Notes: generated by a model not told the origin, from the sequence alone. 64,000 bases of DNA from Aequorivita viscosa (GCF_900106795.1 NZ_FNNS01000013.1:38452-102451); one strand, 5' to 3'. Counted from the stretch's first letter, positions 17,574 through 26,623 are shown. Numbers and translations are program-made.

Positions 17574-18671
17574 TTACTCTTTTTCCTGATTACCTAGCGG
17601 AAACATTTTATACGTTTGGCGCACTTTTTTAATTACTTCTTCTGTGCGTTCGGCGTGGGTGTCACTAATAAAAATTTGCCCAAAATTTTCGTCATCAACT
17701 AACGAAATTAAATGTGCAACGCGTGTTTCGTCCAGTTTATCAAAAATATCGTCTAATAGCAAAATCGGATTCGTTTTTGAATGCGTTTTTATAAAGTCAA
17801 ATTGAGCGAGTTTTAAAGCAATCAAATATGATTTTTGTTGCCCTTGAGAGCCAAACTTCTTGATAGGGTGTCCGTCAATTTCCAAAATTAAATCGTCTTT
17901 ATGTATACCAAAGTTGGTGTATTGTGCCATTCTATCTTTGGCAACATTATTTTGTAGCAATGTCAACAAATCGTTTTCTTGAAGTTGACTTTCGTATATT
18001 AAGTTTATTTGTTCGTTGCCACTGCTAATTGATTTATAACGATTTAAAAAAATAGGTAAAAATTCTTCCAAAAAAGCTGTCCGCTTTCCAAAAATTGAAG
18101 TGCCAAAAACGTGAAGCTGTTCGTTATAAATATCTAAAGTATCTTGATTAAATGTGTTGTTCGCAACAAAATATTTTAAAAGTGAATTCCGTTGCGCTAA
18201 AACTTTGTTGTATTTTATTAAGTTGTGAAGATATTCTGAATCGCGTTGCGAGATTACGCCGTCTATAAATTTTCTTCGGGTGTCGCTACCTTCAATTATT
18301 AAGTCGCGATCTGCTGGTGAAATGATTACGAGTGGCAAAAAACCAATGTGATCGCTAAATCGTTCATAGGCTTTACCATTTCGTTTGATAACTTTTTTTT
18401 GACCCTTTTTTGCGCTTACAACAATTTTTTCGGCAGTGTTTTTCTTTGCATACATTCCTTCCACCACAAAAAAGTCTGTTCCGTGTTTAATGTTCTGGGT
18501 GGTGATTGGGTTAAAATAGCTTTTTCCGAACGAAAGATGGTAGATTGCATCGAGTACATTTGTCTTGCCTACGCCATTATTTCCAACAAAACAGTTAATT
18601 TTCGGATCAAAGTCAAATGTTTCGGATTCTAAATTTTTATAATTGAGTAACGATAATTTCTGTAGTACCAT
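17574..18671 (-). CDS. recF: DNA replication and repair protein RecF
   Basis: SMC-like ATPase that helps load RecA at gapped DNA. 365 residues, as usual. It begins [16 protein letters not shown], with Walker A GNNGVGKT near residues 29-36, the signature [13 protein letters not shown] stretch [18 protein letters not shown], and Walker [13 protein letters not shown]. The start is ATG 18671; the 34 codons upstream are A/T-rich and unlike RecF. It is divergent from the TPR gene, with 139 bases between the starts. Confidence 0.95.
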   Translation of the reverse strand: MVLQKLSLLNYKNLESETFDFDPKINCFVGNNGVGKTNVLDAIYHLSFGKSYFNPITTQNIKHGTDFFVVEGMYAKKNTAEKIVVSAKKGQKKVIKRNGKAYERFSDHIGFLPLVIISPADRDLIIEGSDTRRKFIDGVISQRDSEYLHNLIKYNKVLAQRNSLLKYFVANNTFNQDTLDIYNEQLHVFGTSIFGKRTAFLEEFLPIFLNRYKSISSGNEQINLIYESQLQENDLLTLLQNNVAKDRMAQYTNFGIHKDDLILEIDGHPIKKFGSQGQQKSYLIALKLAQFDFIKTHSKTNPILLLDDIFDKLDETRVAHLISLVDDENFGQIFISDTHAERTEEVIKKVRQTYKMFPLGNQEKE

Positions 18672-18782
18672 AATTATGAGGGGGTTGTGAATTTTAAATC
18701 TTTTTGAAAAAAAAGTAAATTCAACTTTGCAAATTATCAAAAAATAAGAAATATTTATCCTTTCAAATTCCATTAATAATTT

Positions 18783-18790
18783 TAATTTTG
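18783..18790 (+). promoter_or_regulatory. -7 box TAATTTTG for the TPR-ribH operon
   Basis: Perfect TAnnTTTG match 20 bases upstream of the ATG at 18811, with TTTC at 18761-18764 in the -33 position (18-base spacing). Confidence 0.65.
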
Positions 18791-18810
18791 CGCCACATTA
18801 ACCAAGAACT

Positions 18811-19578
18811 ATGGCAACGTACAAAAAACGCGCGGGCAAACCGAGAACCAAGGCTGAAAAAGAAGTCGAAATAGAAGACAACAGCACAACGGCAGAAGTA
18901 TTTAATAGCCTTGATGAAGGAGCTTCAAGAACTGAGGCTTGGGTAGAAAAGAATCAAAAAGCTATCATTGGCGTAATTGCATTGGTGGCAGTTTGTGTTT
19001 TAGGCTATTTTGCGTATCACCAATACGTTCAGAAACCAAGAGAAGCTGAAGCAACAAACGAAATGTTTCAAGCACAGCATTATTGGGAACAAGCTTTAAC
19101 AGCACCAGCAAAAGATTCGTTATACAATCTTTCACTTCAAGGAGGCGAAGGTAAATACGGTTTCTTAGATATAATCGAAAACTACAGTGGTACAGATGCT
19201 GCCAATTTATCGCACTACTACGCGGGTATGGCATATTTAAGCCTTAATAAATATCAAGAAGCGATAGCGCATTTAGATAAATTCACTAGTAAAGATGAAG
19301 TTTTAGCTCCATTGGCAAAAGGCGCTATTGGCGATGCTTTTGTACAATTGAACCAAAATGAAGAGGCTTTAAAGTATTATGAAGAAGCTGCAAAAATGCG
19401 GGATAATGACTTTACTACTCCACGTTTTCTTTTGAAAGCAGGAATTGCAGCAATGGCTTTAAACCAAAGCGATAAAGCGTTGAATCATTTTAGGAAAATT
19501 ACAGAAGATTATCCAAAATCTACTGAAGTTAGTAAAGCTGAAATCTACACCGGCCGTGCCGAAGCAATGAAGAACTAA
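18811..19578 (+). CDS. Membrane-anchored tetratricopeptide repeat protein
   Basis: A 255-residue protein with a basic N-terminus, one TM helix at about 51-68 (AIIGVIALVAVCVLGYFAY) and a periplasmic TPR region. Helical-hairpin repeats are visible at NLSHYYAGMAYLSLNKYQEAIAHLDKF (in part: YAGMAYLSLNKYQEAIAHL), KGAIGDAFVQLNQNEEALKYYEEA and LKAGIAAMALNQSDKALNHFRKI. The layout resembles YfgM-type translocon-associated chaperones; this is inference. Its stop directly abuts the ribH start with no intervening base, so the two are co-translated. Confidence 0.85.
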   Translation: MATYKKRAGKPRTKAEKEVEIEDNSTTAEVFNSLDEGASRTEAWVEKNQKAIIGVIALVAVCVLGYFAYHQYVQKPREAEATNEMFQAQHYWEQALTAPAKDSLYNLSLQGGEGKYGFLDIIENYSGTDAANLSHYYAGMAYLSLNKYQEAIAHLDKFTSKDEVLAPLAKGAIGDAFVQLNQNEEALKYYEEAAKMRDNDFTTPRFLLKAGIAAMALNQSDKALNHFRKITEDYPKSTEVSKAEIYTGRAEAMKN

Positions 19579-20076
19579 ATGGCTACCGAAAATAAAAATT
19601 TATCGACCTACGATAAAACAACTATCCCAAATGCGAAAGATTTTCGGTTTGGGATTGTTGTTTCAGAATGGAATCACGACATAACCGAAGGAATGTTCCA
19701 AGGTGCTTTTGATGCACTTAAAGATTGTGGTGCATTAAACGAGAATATTGTTCGTTGGAATGTGCCAGGAAGTTTTGAGCTGATCTACGGTTGTAAGCGT
19801 ATGGCCGAAAGCTATGACATGCTCGATGCTATCATCTCTATTGGAAGTGTAATTCAAGGAGAAACCAAGCATTTTGATTATGTGTGTGAAGCGGTAGCAC
19901 AAGGCATTAAAGACCTAAACGTACAAGGAAATATACCTGTTATTTTTTGCGTACTTACCGACAACAACCTTCAACAAGCCATAGACAGAAGCGGTGGAAA
20001 GCACGGGAATAAAGGCACAGAAGCTGCAATTGCGGCCATAAAAATGGCACAGCTTAAGAGAGAATCTAAGTTCTAA
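19579..20076 (+). CDS. ribH: 6,7-dimethyl-8-ribityllumazine synthase
   Basis: The penultimate enzyme of riboflavin synthesis; it forms an icosahedral or pentameric assembly. 165 residues. Substrate-binding motifs: VSEWNHDITEGM, NVPGSFELIYG, ISIGSVIQGETKHFDYV, VIFCVLTDNNLQQA and the phosphate-contact RSGGKHGNKG, whose His is the proposed catalytic base neighbour. It starts immediately after the TPR stop (TAAATG). No FMN riboswitch was recognised upstream, as expected in the middle of an operon. Confidence 0.96.
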   Translation: MATENKNLSTYDKTTIPNAKDFRFGIVVSEWNHDITEGMFQGAFDALKDCGALNENIVRWNVPGSFELIYGCKRMAESYDMLDAIISIGSVIQGETKHFDYVCEAVAQGIKDLNVQGNIPVIFCVLTDNNLQQAIDRSGGKHGNKGTEAAIAAIKMAQLKRESKF

Positions 20077-20122
20077 GGTTTTTATTTTGTGGTTTTGGGT
20101 TAAATGATTCTAATATTGATTA

Positions 20123-20158
20123 GACATTAATCATTATCCATTAACCATAACCATCCCC
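20123..20158. repeat. Degenerate CATTAAC word repeat
   Basis: The words CATTAAT, CATTATC, CATTAAC, CATAAC and CATCCC follow one another with a period of about 6-8 bases in the gap after ribH. The rest of this gap holds only the promoter at 20252. Confidence 0.45.
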
Positions 20159-20251
20159 AATCCTAATCTGCCAGCTACCAATGCTATATACTGTGGTATG
20201 GTAATTGCCCAAATCCCTGTACAAAGACTTTACAAAACACAGGATTTTAAG

Positions 20252-20259
20252 TATCTTTG
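20252..20259 (+). promoter_or_regulatory. -7 box TATCTTTG upstream of the small membrane protein and mutL
   Basis: Perfect TAnnTTTG match 13 bases before the ATG at 20273, with CTTTAC at 20228-20233 at the -33 position (19-base spacing). The transcript leader would be very short. Confidence 0.65.
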
Positions 20260-20272
20260 AAGCACGACAATT

Positions 20273-20557
20273 ATGGGACTTTTAGGTAAAAGAAAAAATA
20301 AAAAGTTTAATTACAAACCACGCTATTTCGAGCATGACGGGGATGGAAGCCCTTTTTCAATTGAGCACAAGTTTGATAAGTATCGTTCTACTGTAGGCGA
20401 AAACCAAAGCTTAAAGGGGAAGTTCAAAACCGCGTGGGGCGAATTGAGAGAAACCTCCGACAAAAACACCCGTTTGCGACTCCTAGTTTTAATAGGAGTT
20501 TTATTGTTTGTATTCCTTTTAATTATAGGGTTCGACCTATCCATTTTCTACCAATAA
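20273..20557 (+). CDS. Small membrane protein, conserved between ribH and mutL
   Basis: A 94-residue protein. The first 65 residues are polar and basic (MGLLGKRKNKKFNYKPRYFE at the start), followed by one C-terminal TM helix (LLVLIGVLLFVFLLIIGFDL, about 71-90). It has no recognisable catalytic motif. Databases sometimes label such flavobacterial proteins as riboflavin synthase subunit, apparently only by proximity to ribH; the sequence does not support that. It ends five bases before the mutL start and has its own promoter, so it likely leads the mutL-rhomboid transcript. Confidence 0.75.
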   Translation: MGLLGKRKNKKFNYKPRYFEHDGDGSPFSIEHKFDKYRSTVGENQSLKGKFKTAWGELRETSDKNTRLRLLVLIGVLLFVFLLIIGFDLSIFYQ

Positions 20558-20562
20558 TTTTC

Positions 20563-22440
20563 ATGACAGATATTATCCAGTTATTGCCAGATCATGTTGC
20601 AAACCAGATTGCGGCAGGAGAGGTTGTGCAAAGACCGGCTTCTGTGGTAAAGGAATTACTTGAAAATGCCATTGACGCCAAAGCAACAAGTATAACACTC
20701 GTTGTTAAAGACGCAGGAAAAACCCTAGTTCAAGTTACCGATGATGGGGTTGGAATGAGTGTAACAGATGCCAGACTAAGCTTTGAACGGCACGCCACCT
20801 CCAAAATCAAATCGGCTGAAGATCTCTTTAACCTTCATACCAAAGGCTTTCGTGGTGAGGCTTTAGCTTCTATTGCAGCAATTGCCCACGTAGAATTGAA
20901 AACTAAAACCGAAGGTAATGATATTGGAACTCATCTTACTATTGAAGGTAGTAAAGTTATTTCACAAGATCCGGCTGTTGTACCAAAAGGAACTACGATT
21001 GCTGTAAAGAATCTGTTTTATAATATTCCAGCACGACGAAACTTCCTAAAGAGCAATACAGTGGAAACACGCCATATTATTGATGAGTTTCATCGTGTGG
21101 CATTAGCGCATCCAAGTGTTGCTTTTCAAATGATACACAACGGAAGTGATGTTTTTAACCTTCCTGCTTCAAATTCAAGGCAGCGCATTGTAAATATCTT
21201 CGGAAGCAAGACCAATGAGAAATTAGTTCCTGTTAATGAGGAAACAGAAATTTTAAAAATAAACGGTTTCGTATTGAAGCCTGAGTATGGAAAAAAAAGT
21301 AGAGGAGAGCAGTTTTTCTTTGTAAACGACCGCTTTATACGCAGTTCATACCTACATCATGCCGTCGCTTCAGCTTATGAAGGATTAATGAAAAACGGAG
21401 TTCATCCTGGATATTTTCTTTTTTTGGATGTTGATCCACACTCAATAGACATCAACATTCATCCTACGAAAACAGAAATCAAGTTTGACGATGAGCATGC
21501 TATTTATGCTATGCTTCGGGCAACTGTAAAGCATAGTTTAGGTCAGTTTAACATCGCACCGGTTCTCGATTTTGAAAGGGATAAAGGCTTCGATACTCCG
21601 TATGAATACGGAAAAAAGAGCCCGAAAGCCCCATCTATTGAAGTTGATAGGGATTTTAATCCATTTAAAGAGAAGCCAAAGCAAGGAAATATAAATTTCC
21701 CGTTTGAAAGAGCGCGAACATCTAGTGTAGGCGCCAATCCTTCGTGGGAATCGCTTTATGTGGGACTACATGATGAAATTGAAACTACGGAAACTTCAGA
21801 TCCTGTTTCAATACATCAAATTGAATTTGAAAGTGAGGAAGTTACAGGTAATCTTTTTGAAAATGATAAGTCTGAAACGGGGCAAGTTACATTTCAACTT
21901 CAGAATAAATACGTTGTAAGTCCGTTAAAAACAGGGTTGATGGTAATTCATCAAAATTTGGCACATCAACGTATTCTTTACGAAGAACTTCTAAAGAATA
22001 TTACCGTTAAAGAAGCTGTTAGTCAGCAATTGCTATTTCCACTTCAATTAAACTTTTCAAAATCTGATGTGGAGATTATTGCAAAAATCCGTGAACAATT
22101 AGAGCATACCGGCTTTGTTTTTTCTGAATTAAAAGGAGAAAACATTGAGATTAGCGGTATTCCTGTGATGATAGTGGAAAGTCTTGTTGTAAATTTGTTA
22201 CAGCAATTAGTCTATAACATTAAAGAAGATTTGCCCGATAGCGGATTTAGCCAAAATGATATGTTAGCCAAATCAATGGCAGCTAGTATGGCCATCAAAA
22301 CAGGAGTTTCACTTAATAGTGAAGAGCAAGAGCATTTAATTAATCAATTGTTCGCTTGTAAGGAGCCTACCGTAAGCCCTGGCAATAAACCGGTTTTTAC
22401 TATAATTAATCTCGGAGAGATTGATAAAAAATTTATGTAG
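20563..22440 (+). CDS. mutL: DNA mismatch repair protein MutL, endonuclease motifs lost
   Basis: 625-residue GHKL ATPase that links MutS to downstream mismatch repair. The ATPase half is intact: ANQIAAGEVVQRPASVVKEL, ENAIDA, DDGVGM and GFRGEALASIAA. The C-terminal dimerisation domain is present, but the metal-binding DQHAX2EX4E motif reads HQNLAHQRILYE (463-474): Asp, His and Glu are replaced by His, Asn and Gln. The later CPHGRP-type motif reads SPGNKP after ACK (598-600). The protein therefore looks endonuclease-deficient. The start is ATG 20563; upstream codons overlap the small membrane gene in another frame. Confidence 0.95.
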   Translation: MTDIIQLLPDHVANQIAAGEVVQRPASVVKELLENAIDAKATSITLVVKDAGKTLVQVTDDGVGMSVTDARLSFERHATSKIKSAEDLFNLHTKGFRGEALASIAAIAHVELKTKTEGNDIGTHLTIEGSKVISQDPAVVPKGTTIAVKNLFYNIPARRNFLKSNTVETRHIIDEFHRVALAHPSVAFQMIHNGSDVFNLPASNSRQRIVNIFGSKTNEKLVPVNEETEILKINGFVLKPEYGKKSRGEQFFFVNDRFIRSSYLHHAVASAYEGLMKNGVHPGYFLFLDVDPHSIDINIHPTKTEIKFDDEHAIYAMLRATVKHSLGQFNIAPVLDFERDKGFDTPYEYGKKSPKAPSIEVDRDFNPFKEKPKQGNINFPFERARTSSVGANPSWESLYVGLHDEIETTETSDPVSIHQIEFESEEVTGNLFENDKSETGQVTFQLQNKYVVSPLKTGLMVIHQNLAHQRILYEELLKNITVKEAVSQQLLFPLQLNFSKSDVEIIAKIREQLEHTGFVFSELKGENIEISGIPVMIVESLVVNLLQQLVYNIKEDLPDSGFSQNDMLAKSMAASMAIKTGVSLNSEEQEHLINQLFACKEPTVSPGNKPVFTIINLGEIDKKFM

Positions 22441-22489
22441 AACAATCCCTTTGGGATGAAATAGATTTCCGCCTTTGCGGGAAATAATT

Positions 22490-23230
22490 ATGGGAAGAAT
22501 AAGCGAAACCATTAAGGTTTTAATAGTTATTAACGTACTGTTTTTCGTCGGGACACTAACCACAGGCGAAGTTTCAGAACGTCTTTTTGCATTGTATTAT
22601 TTTGAAAACCCAAATTTTCAATTTTGGCAACCATTAACATCTATGTTTATGCACGGTGGCCTAATGCATATTCTTTTTAATATGTACGCTTTATGGGCTT
22701 TTGGCTCTCCGTTAGAAATTAATTGGGGACGAAATAAATTTTTATTTTTATACTTCTCTGCAGGACTCGGCTCGGTTCTGATATATACCTTAGTGAATTA
22801 TTATTTTGTTCATTCCGGCTTTAATGCTATTGAATCCTTAGGTTATTCTAATTCTGATGTTTGGAGCTTGTTTCACAATACTCTAAGCCCTGGTTCTTAT
22901 AGGGAAATACCTGGAGTAGATACCGATCTTTTAAGAAGATCATTTTCGGCATGGAATGTGCCAGCAGTTGGTGCCTCAGGTGCAATTTATGGAGTTTTGG
23001 TAGCTTTTGGAATTATGTTTCCGAATGTTGAATTGATGCTGATTTTTCTACCTATTCCTATTAAAGCAAAATATTTTATTCCTGCCTTAATATTAATTGA
23101 TTTATATCTTGGAGTTACTGGAGCTGCAACTGGTATAGCTCATTTTGCCCATCTTGGCGGCGCACTCTTTGGATTCATTATAGCTTACTATTGGAAAAAA
23201 AACAGTTTTGATAATCACCGTTGGAATTAA
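22490..23230 (+). CDS. Rhomboid family intramembrane serine protease (1)
   Basis: 246-residue six-helix membrane protease. The catalytic GASG serine is near residue 163 (VPAVGASGAIYGVLVAF) and the paired histidine near 221 (HFAHLGGALFG). The conserved first-loop and TM2 sequence MFMHGGLMHILFNMYALW is present. Rhomboids cleave TM segments of other membrane proteins; substrates are not known. The start is ATG 22490; a TTG five codons earlier is also open. Two small palindromes (ATCCC-TTT-GGGAT and TTTCCGC...GCGGGAAA) lie in the 49-base gap after mutL. It is followed after two bases by a second rhomboid gene. Confidence 0.9.
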   Translation: MGRISETIKVLIVINVLFFVGTLTTGEVSERLFALYYFENPNFQFWQPLTSMFMHGGLMHILFNMYALWAFGSPLEINWGRNKFLFLYFSAGLGSVLIYTLVNYYFVHSGFNAIESLGYSNSDVWSLFHNTLSPGSYREIPGVDTDLLRRSFSAWNVPAVGASGAIYGVLVAFGIMFPNVELMLIFLPIPIKAKYFIPALILIDLYLGVTGAATGIAHFAHLGGALFGFIIAYYWKKNSFDNHRWN

Positions 23231-23232
23231 CT

Positions 23233-24108
23233 ATGAATACAGCCAACTTAACATATCAATTTAAAACGGCCAGTGTCTTGGTCAAACTTATTGTTGTCAA
23301 TGCCATTGTGTATTTGACAGTAAGTTTAGGATCGTTCATTTTTGGGATGACTCCGAGTTATTTTGCACGATGGTTTGTGCTTAGTGATGACTTAGGTACG
23401 ATTCTGCTTCAACCATGGACATTAATTTCGTACGGATTTCTTCATTTTGACTTCTTTCATATTCTGTTTAATATGATTTGGTTGTACTGGTTTGGACAAT
23501 TTGTCTTAAACCTTTTCACAGGAAAACGCTTGCTTACAGTATATATACTAGGCGCTCTTTTTGGTGGATTGTTGTTTGTGATTTCATATAATTTATTTCC
23601 GGTTTTTGAGCAACAACGAGGATATTTAATTGGTGCTTCGGGAGCAGTAACAGCTGTTATGGCGTTTATAGCAACTTATACACCAAACACTCAATTCAGA
23701 CTTTTTACATTCACTATTAAACTTTGGCATATTGCATTGTTCCTTTTTGTTTTAGATTTGGTTCGAATTCCATCTTCCGGAAATGCGGGAGGATTGCTTG
23801 CCCACGTTGGCGGTGGTGTTTTTGGATACGTGTATGCTGTGCAACTGGCAAAGGGGAATGATATTGGAAAATGGTTTGAAAATTTAATTGATTGGGTTAC
23901 GAACTTGTTTAAACCAAAATCGAAAAAACCATTTCGGAAAGTTCATCGAAATCAAAAATCGACTCCAAAACCCCCACGAGCTAAAAATCAAAAATCTGAT
24001 TATCAGGAAAAAGTAGATGCTATTTTAGATAAAATAAGTAAAAGCGGTTATGAAAGCTTGACGAAGGCTGAAAAAGACTTCCTGTTTAAAGCAGGAAGAG
24101 AGGATTAA
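23233..24108 (+). CDS. Rhomboid family intramembrane serine protease (2), with cytoplasmic tail
   Basis: A 291-residue paralogue of the preceding gene. The GASG serine is near residue 136 (LIGASGAVTAVMAF) and the histidine near 191 (LLAHVGGGVFGYVYA); LHFDFFHILFNMIWLYWFG is the TM2 region. Unlike copy 1 it carries a soluble tail of about 80 residues after the last helix, rich in Lys, Arg and Pro (KPKSKKPFRKVHRNQKS) and ending in a short helical segment. The start is ATG 23233, two bases after its partner's stop; it is clearly in the same operon. The tail may bind a partner or nucleic acid, but this is only inference. Confidence 0.9.
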   Translation: MNTANLTYQFKTASVLVKLIVVNAIVYLTVSLGSFIFGMTPSYFARWFVLSDDLGTILLQPWTLISYGFLHFDFFHILFNMIWLYWFGQFVLNLFTGKRLLTVYILGALFGGLLFVISYNLFPVFEQQRGYLIGASGAVTAVMAFIATYTPNTQFRLFTFTIKLWHIALFLFVLDLVRIPSSGNAGGLLAHVGGGVFGYVYAVQLAKGNDIGKWFENLIDWVTNLFKPKSKKPFRKVHRNQKSTPKPPRAKNQKSDYQEKVDAILDKISKSGYESLTKAEKDFLFKAGRED

Positions 24109-24113
24109 AGAAT

Positions 24114-25130
24114 ATGGGAAAATTTTTCAATACAATTGTTTATTGGGTCAACCTAATTATGGCCTTTTTACTTTTGTTGTCCTTTGTTATCCCATATCTT
24201 CCTCCAAGTCGGTTTCCAACCATTGCACTGCTAAGTTTACTCGTTCCATTATTAATTATACTTAATATTCTTTTTGCGCTATATTGGGCTTTCCAATTGC
24301 GACGTAGGTTTTTTATTTCGGCAACTTTTGTTGTAATTTCCTACTTTTATTTCAATGCCTTTTATAAGTTTTCATCAGAAGAGGATACTGTTGCGTATAA
24401 TAACAGTTTAACGGTGATGTCCTATAACGTCAGGCTTTTTAATAATTATGAAAAAAAACCTTCTGGTGATGTTGTGAATACGATGAAGACATATTTCGAA
24501 ACAGAAAACCCCGATGTAATTTGTATTCAAGAATATTATCATCCCAATAACGTTGATTTCTCTGACTATCCGTATCGTTACGAGCATTTTAAGACTTCAA
24601 AAACAAAGCTCGGAAACGCTATTTTCTCAAAATACCCTTTAATTAACAAAGGCGCTTTCGACTTTAAAAATACCGGAAACAATACTATTTATGCAGATAT
24701 AGTAAAGGATAAGGATACATTGCGTGTTTATAGCGTTCACTTGCAGTCTATTGGAATTTTGCCAGAGGTCGCCTTTTTACAAGATCTTGACAACACCAGA
24801 CTCCGAAGAAAGTTTGCTCAAGCATTTAAAAAGCAGCAATATCAAATAGATGCCATTCAAAATCATAAACAAAAAACGAAAAACCCAGTAATTATTTGCG
24901 GTGATTTTAACAACACGCCGTTTTCATACAGTTATCGAAAAATGAGAGGAACAATGAAAGACGCGTTCCGCGAAAGAGGTAACGGATTGGGTACTACATT
25001 TCTATTTGATAAATTTCCGTTGCGAATAGATTATATTTTTGTTTCCGACGAACTGGAAGTAGCTTCTTTTAAAACTTTAAAAAATACATTTTCCGATCAT
25101 TATGCCATCCGTGCCACTTTAGGCTGGTAG
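24114..25130 (+). CDS. Endonuclease/exonuclease/phosphatase (EEP) family protein, membrane-anchored
   Basis: 338 residues. Two or three TM segments (about 10-30, 35-58 and 64-82) precede an EEP catalytic domain facing the periplasm. Active-site motifs: MSYNVRLFN (Asn), VICIQEYY (Glu, metal), VHLQS, ICGDFNNTP (Asp and Asn), RIDYIFVS and FSDHYAI (catalytic His). The family includes phosphodiesterases, sphingomyelinase-like and nucleic-acid phosphatases; the substrate here is unknown. It begins five bases after the second rhomboid and is the last gene of that rightward operon, ending one base before the convergent wbqC-like gene. Confidence 0.87.
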   Translation: MGKFFNTIVYWVNLIMAFLLLLSFVIPYLPPSRFPTIALLSLLVPLLIILNILFALYWAFQLRRRFFISATFVVISYFYFNAFYKFSSEEDTVAYNNSLTVMSYNVRLFNNYEKKPSGDVVNTMKTYFETENPDVICIQEYYHPNNVDFSDYPYRYEHFKTSKTKLGNAIFSKYPLINKGAFDFKNTGNNTIYADIVKDKDTLRVYSVHLQSIGILPEVAFLQDLDNTRLRRKFAQAFKKQQYQIDAIQNHKQKTKNPVIICGDFNNTPFSYSYRKMRGTMKDAFRERGNGLGTTFLFDKFPLRIDYIFVSDELEVASFKTLKNTFSDHYAIRATLGW

Positions 25131-25131
25131 T

Positions 25132-25755
25132 TTAAAATACAATAGTTTGTCTTTCTAAATATTCCAATGTGTTTGGGCCTTCATTAAACAACAAATCCAA
25201 AACGGAAAGGTTGGGTAAAAATCCGTGATTTGCCTCCAAAACTTGCGTGTATGGTTCAGTTTTAAAACTAGTTTTCTTTTTTGAATTTACTAAATGCCTG
25301 AAATCAAGTATAGGAGGGTCTATTTGAAATTCAACTGTTTTCGAAGTCTTAACTTCAATTCCAATAAGACCCGCTAAGGTTTCAAAAACATTTAGATTGT
25401 GCGTCATTAGGTTGTCGACCGGGTCTGTAAAAAGATGCTCAATATCGTCTTCATAAAATTCAAAAAATGGAGAAGTACGATAGGCGCTCAACAAACTTTT
25501 CCAATGCTGTTCTTGCCACGGAAAATCATTTTCAACAATTACCTCTTTACACTTTTGTCGGTTACCGTTTTTGTTGTGTTTAACAGGTATGTTCAACAAG
25601 AGAATTCCGTTGCTGTGCGCTATATAAGCTCTGTTTCTATACGTTTGCTTCTGATAGTTGTCTTCCACTTCCCAAACAACATCATCGGCCTGCACCACGG
25701 CTGCCATCTGTTCAATAGAGGGAAAATAGGAGGGATGTAGTAAAATTGTTTTCAT
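25132..25755 (-). CDS. WbqC family protein
   Basis: A 207-residue WbqC-like protein. The family start MKTILLHPSYFPSIEQMA is clear, followed by NYQKQTYRNRAYI, LLNIPVKH and WQEQHWKSLLSAYRTSPFFEFYED. Members occur in polysaccharide clusters or stand-alone in Bacteroidota; some annotations suggest a transferase role, but it is not established. The start is ATG 25755; about 60 upstream codons cover hexamer repeats and are unlike the family. Convergent with the EEP gene (one-base gap) and divergent from udk. Confidence 0.85.
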   Translation of the reverse strand: MKTILLHPSYFPSIEQMAAVVQADDVVWEVEDNYQKQTYRNRAYIAHSNGILLLNIPVKHNKNGNRQKCKEVIVENDFPWQEQHWKSLLSAYRTSPFFEFYEDDIEHLFTDPVDNLMTHNLNVFETLAGLIGIEVKTSKTVEFQIDPPILDFRHLVNSKKKTSFKTEPYTQVLEANHGFLPNLSVLDLLFNEGPNTLEYLERQTIVF

Positions 25756-25795
25756 TGTGATTTTAGTGACTTCAAAAGTAATAAGAAAACCAGTA

Positions 25796-25868
25796 GAAAT
25801 CGAAGTCAAAATCGAAATCAAAATCGAAGCAAGGGAATTTATAATGCCTTTGTGTCTTTGCGTGAAAA
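25796..25868. repeat. Hexamer repeat GAAATC-type plus CTTTGTGT/CTTTGCGT words
   Basis: 25796-25831 holds six 6-base units (GAAATC, GAAGTC, AAAATC, GAAATC, AAAATC, GAAGCA). 25847-25868 then holds CTTTGTGT followed by CTTTGCGTG, a near-repeat with period 8. Both lie between the divergent wbqC-like and udk genes. Confidence 0.6.
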
Positions 25869-25978
25869 CCACTGGATCCTTTTGTGAAAATTGTAGCCCG
25901 CTACCGAGGAACAAAACATCAAAGTACAATTCTTGCCCCAACCCCCAAACTTCAACCGAAAACTTGAAACCTTTTTCC

Positions 25979-25986
25979 TACATTTG
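25979..25986 (+). promoter_or_regulatory. -7 box TACATTTG for the udk-ftsB-mutAB operon
   Basis: Perfect TAnnTTTG match 16 bases upstream of the udk ATG, with CTTG at 25963-25966 near the -33 position. Confidence 0.6.
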
Positions 25987-26002
25987 TACAAACTTTTATT
26001 CT

Positions 26003-26623
26003 ATGCTTATAATTGGCATTACCGGCGGTACCGGGAGTGGAAAAACTACTGTGGTTGAGCAAATTATATCTGAACTTCCACCTGATGAAGTTTGTGTGAT
26101 TTCTCAAGACTCCTATTACCACGACACCAGCCATCTGACGCTTGACGAGCGCACAAAGATTAATTTTGACCATCCGCAAGCGATTGATTTCGATTTATTG
26201 GTCTCTCATTTAAAGGAATTGAGAATGGGAAATTCCTTTGAACAGCCCGTATATTCCTTTATAGAACACAACCGAACTGGCGAAACAATAACCACTTATC
26301 CAAAAAAAGTGATTATCGTGGAAGGGATTTTAATTTTGACCAATCCAGAGATTCGTCGCATGTTCGATATTAAAATATTTGTTCATGCAGATAGCGATGA
26401 AAGGTTAATTCGTAGATTAAAACGTGATATAGCTACGCGCGGACGAGATCTGGACGAAGTTTTAACGCGTTACAAGAATACGCTAAAACCAATGCACCAA
26501 CAGTTTATCGAACCAACAAAAGAATACGCAGACATTATTATTCCTACCAATAAATACAATACAGTTGCCGTGGATGTGATACGAAGCATTATTCACCAGA
26601 AACTGAACTATATAGAATCGTGA
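26003..26623 (+). CDS. udk: Uridine kinase
   Basis: Phosphorylates uridine and cytidine for pyrimidine salvage. 206 residues, as usual. P-loop GGTGSGKTT (about 8-16), then ISQDSYYHD, NFDHPQAIDFDLL, PVYSF with its TGET partner, VIIVEGILI, and the lid region RLIRRLKRDIATRGRD. The start is ATG 26003; about 80 codons of open frame upstream cover the hexamer repeat and are rejected. It overlaps the next gene by four bases (GTGA) and is the first gene of a four-gene operon leading to methylmalonyl-CoA mutase. Confidence 0.95.
   Translation: MLIIGITGGTGSGKTTVVEQIISELPPDEVCVISQDSYYHDTSHLTLDERTKINFDHPQAIDFDLLVSHLKELRMGNSFEQPVYSFIEHNRTGETITTYPKKVIIVEGILILTNPEIRRMFDIKIFVHADSDERLIRRLKRDIATRGRDLDEVLTRYKNTLKPMHQQFIEPTKEYADIIIPTNKYNTVAVDVIRSIIHQKLNYIES

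Noticed and set aside
25757..26002. Long N-terminal extension of uridine kinase
   Set aside because: It covers the hexamer repeat and the promoter; the P-loop should lie near residue 10.
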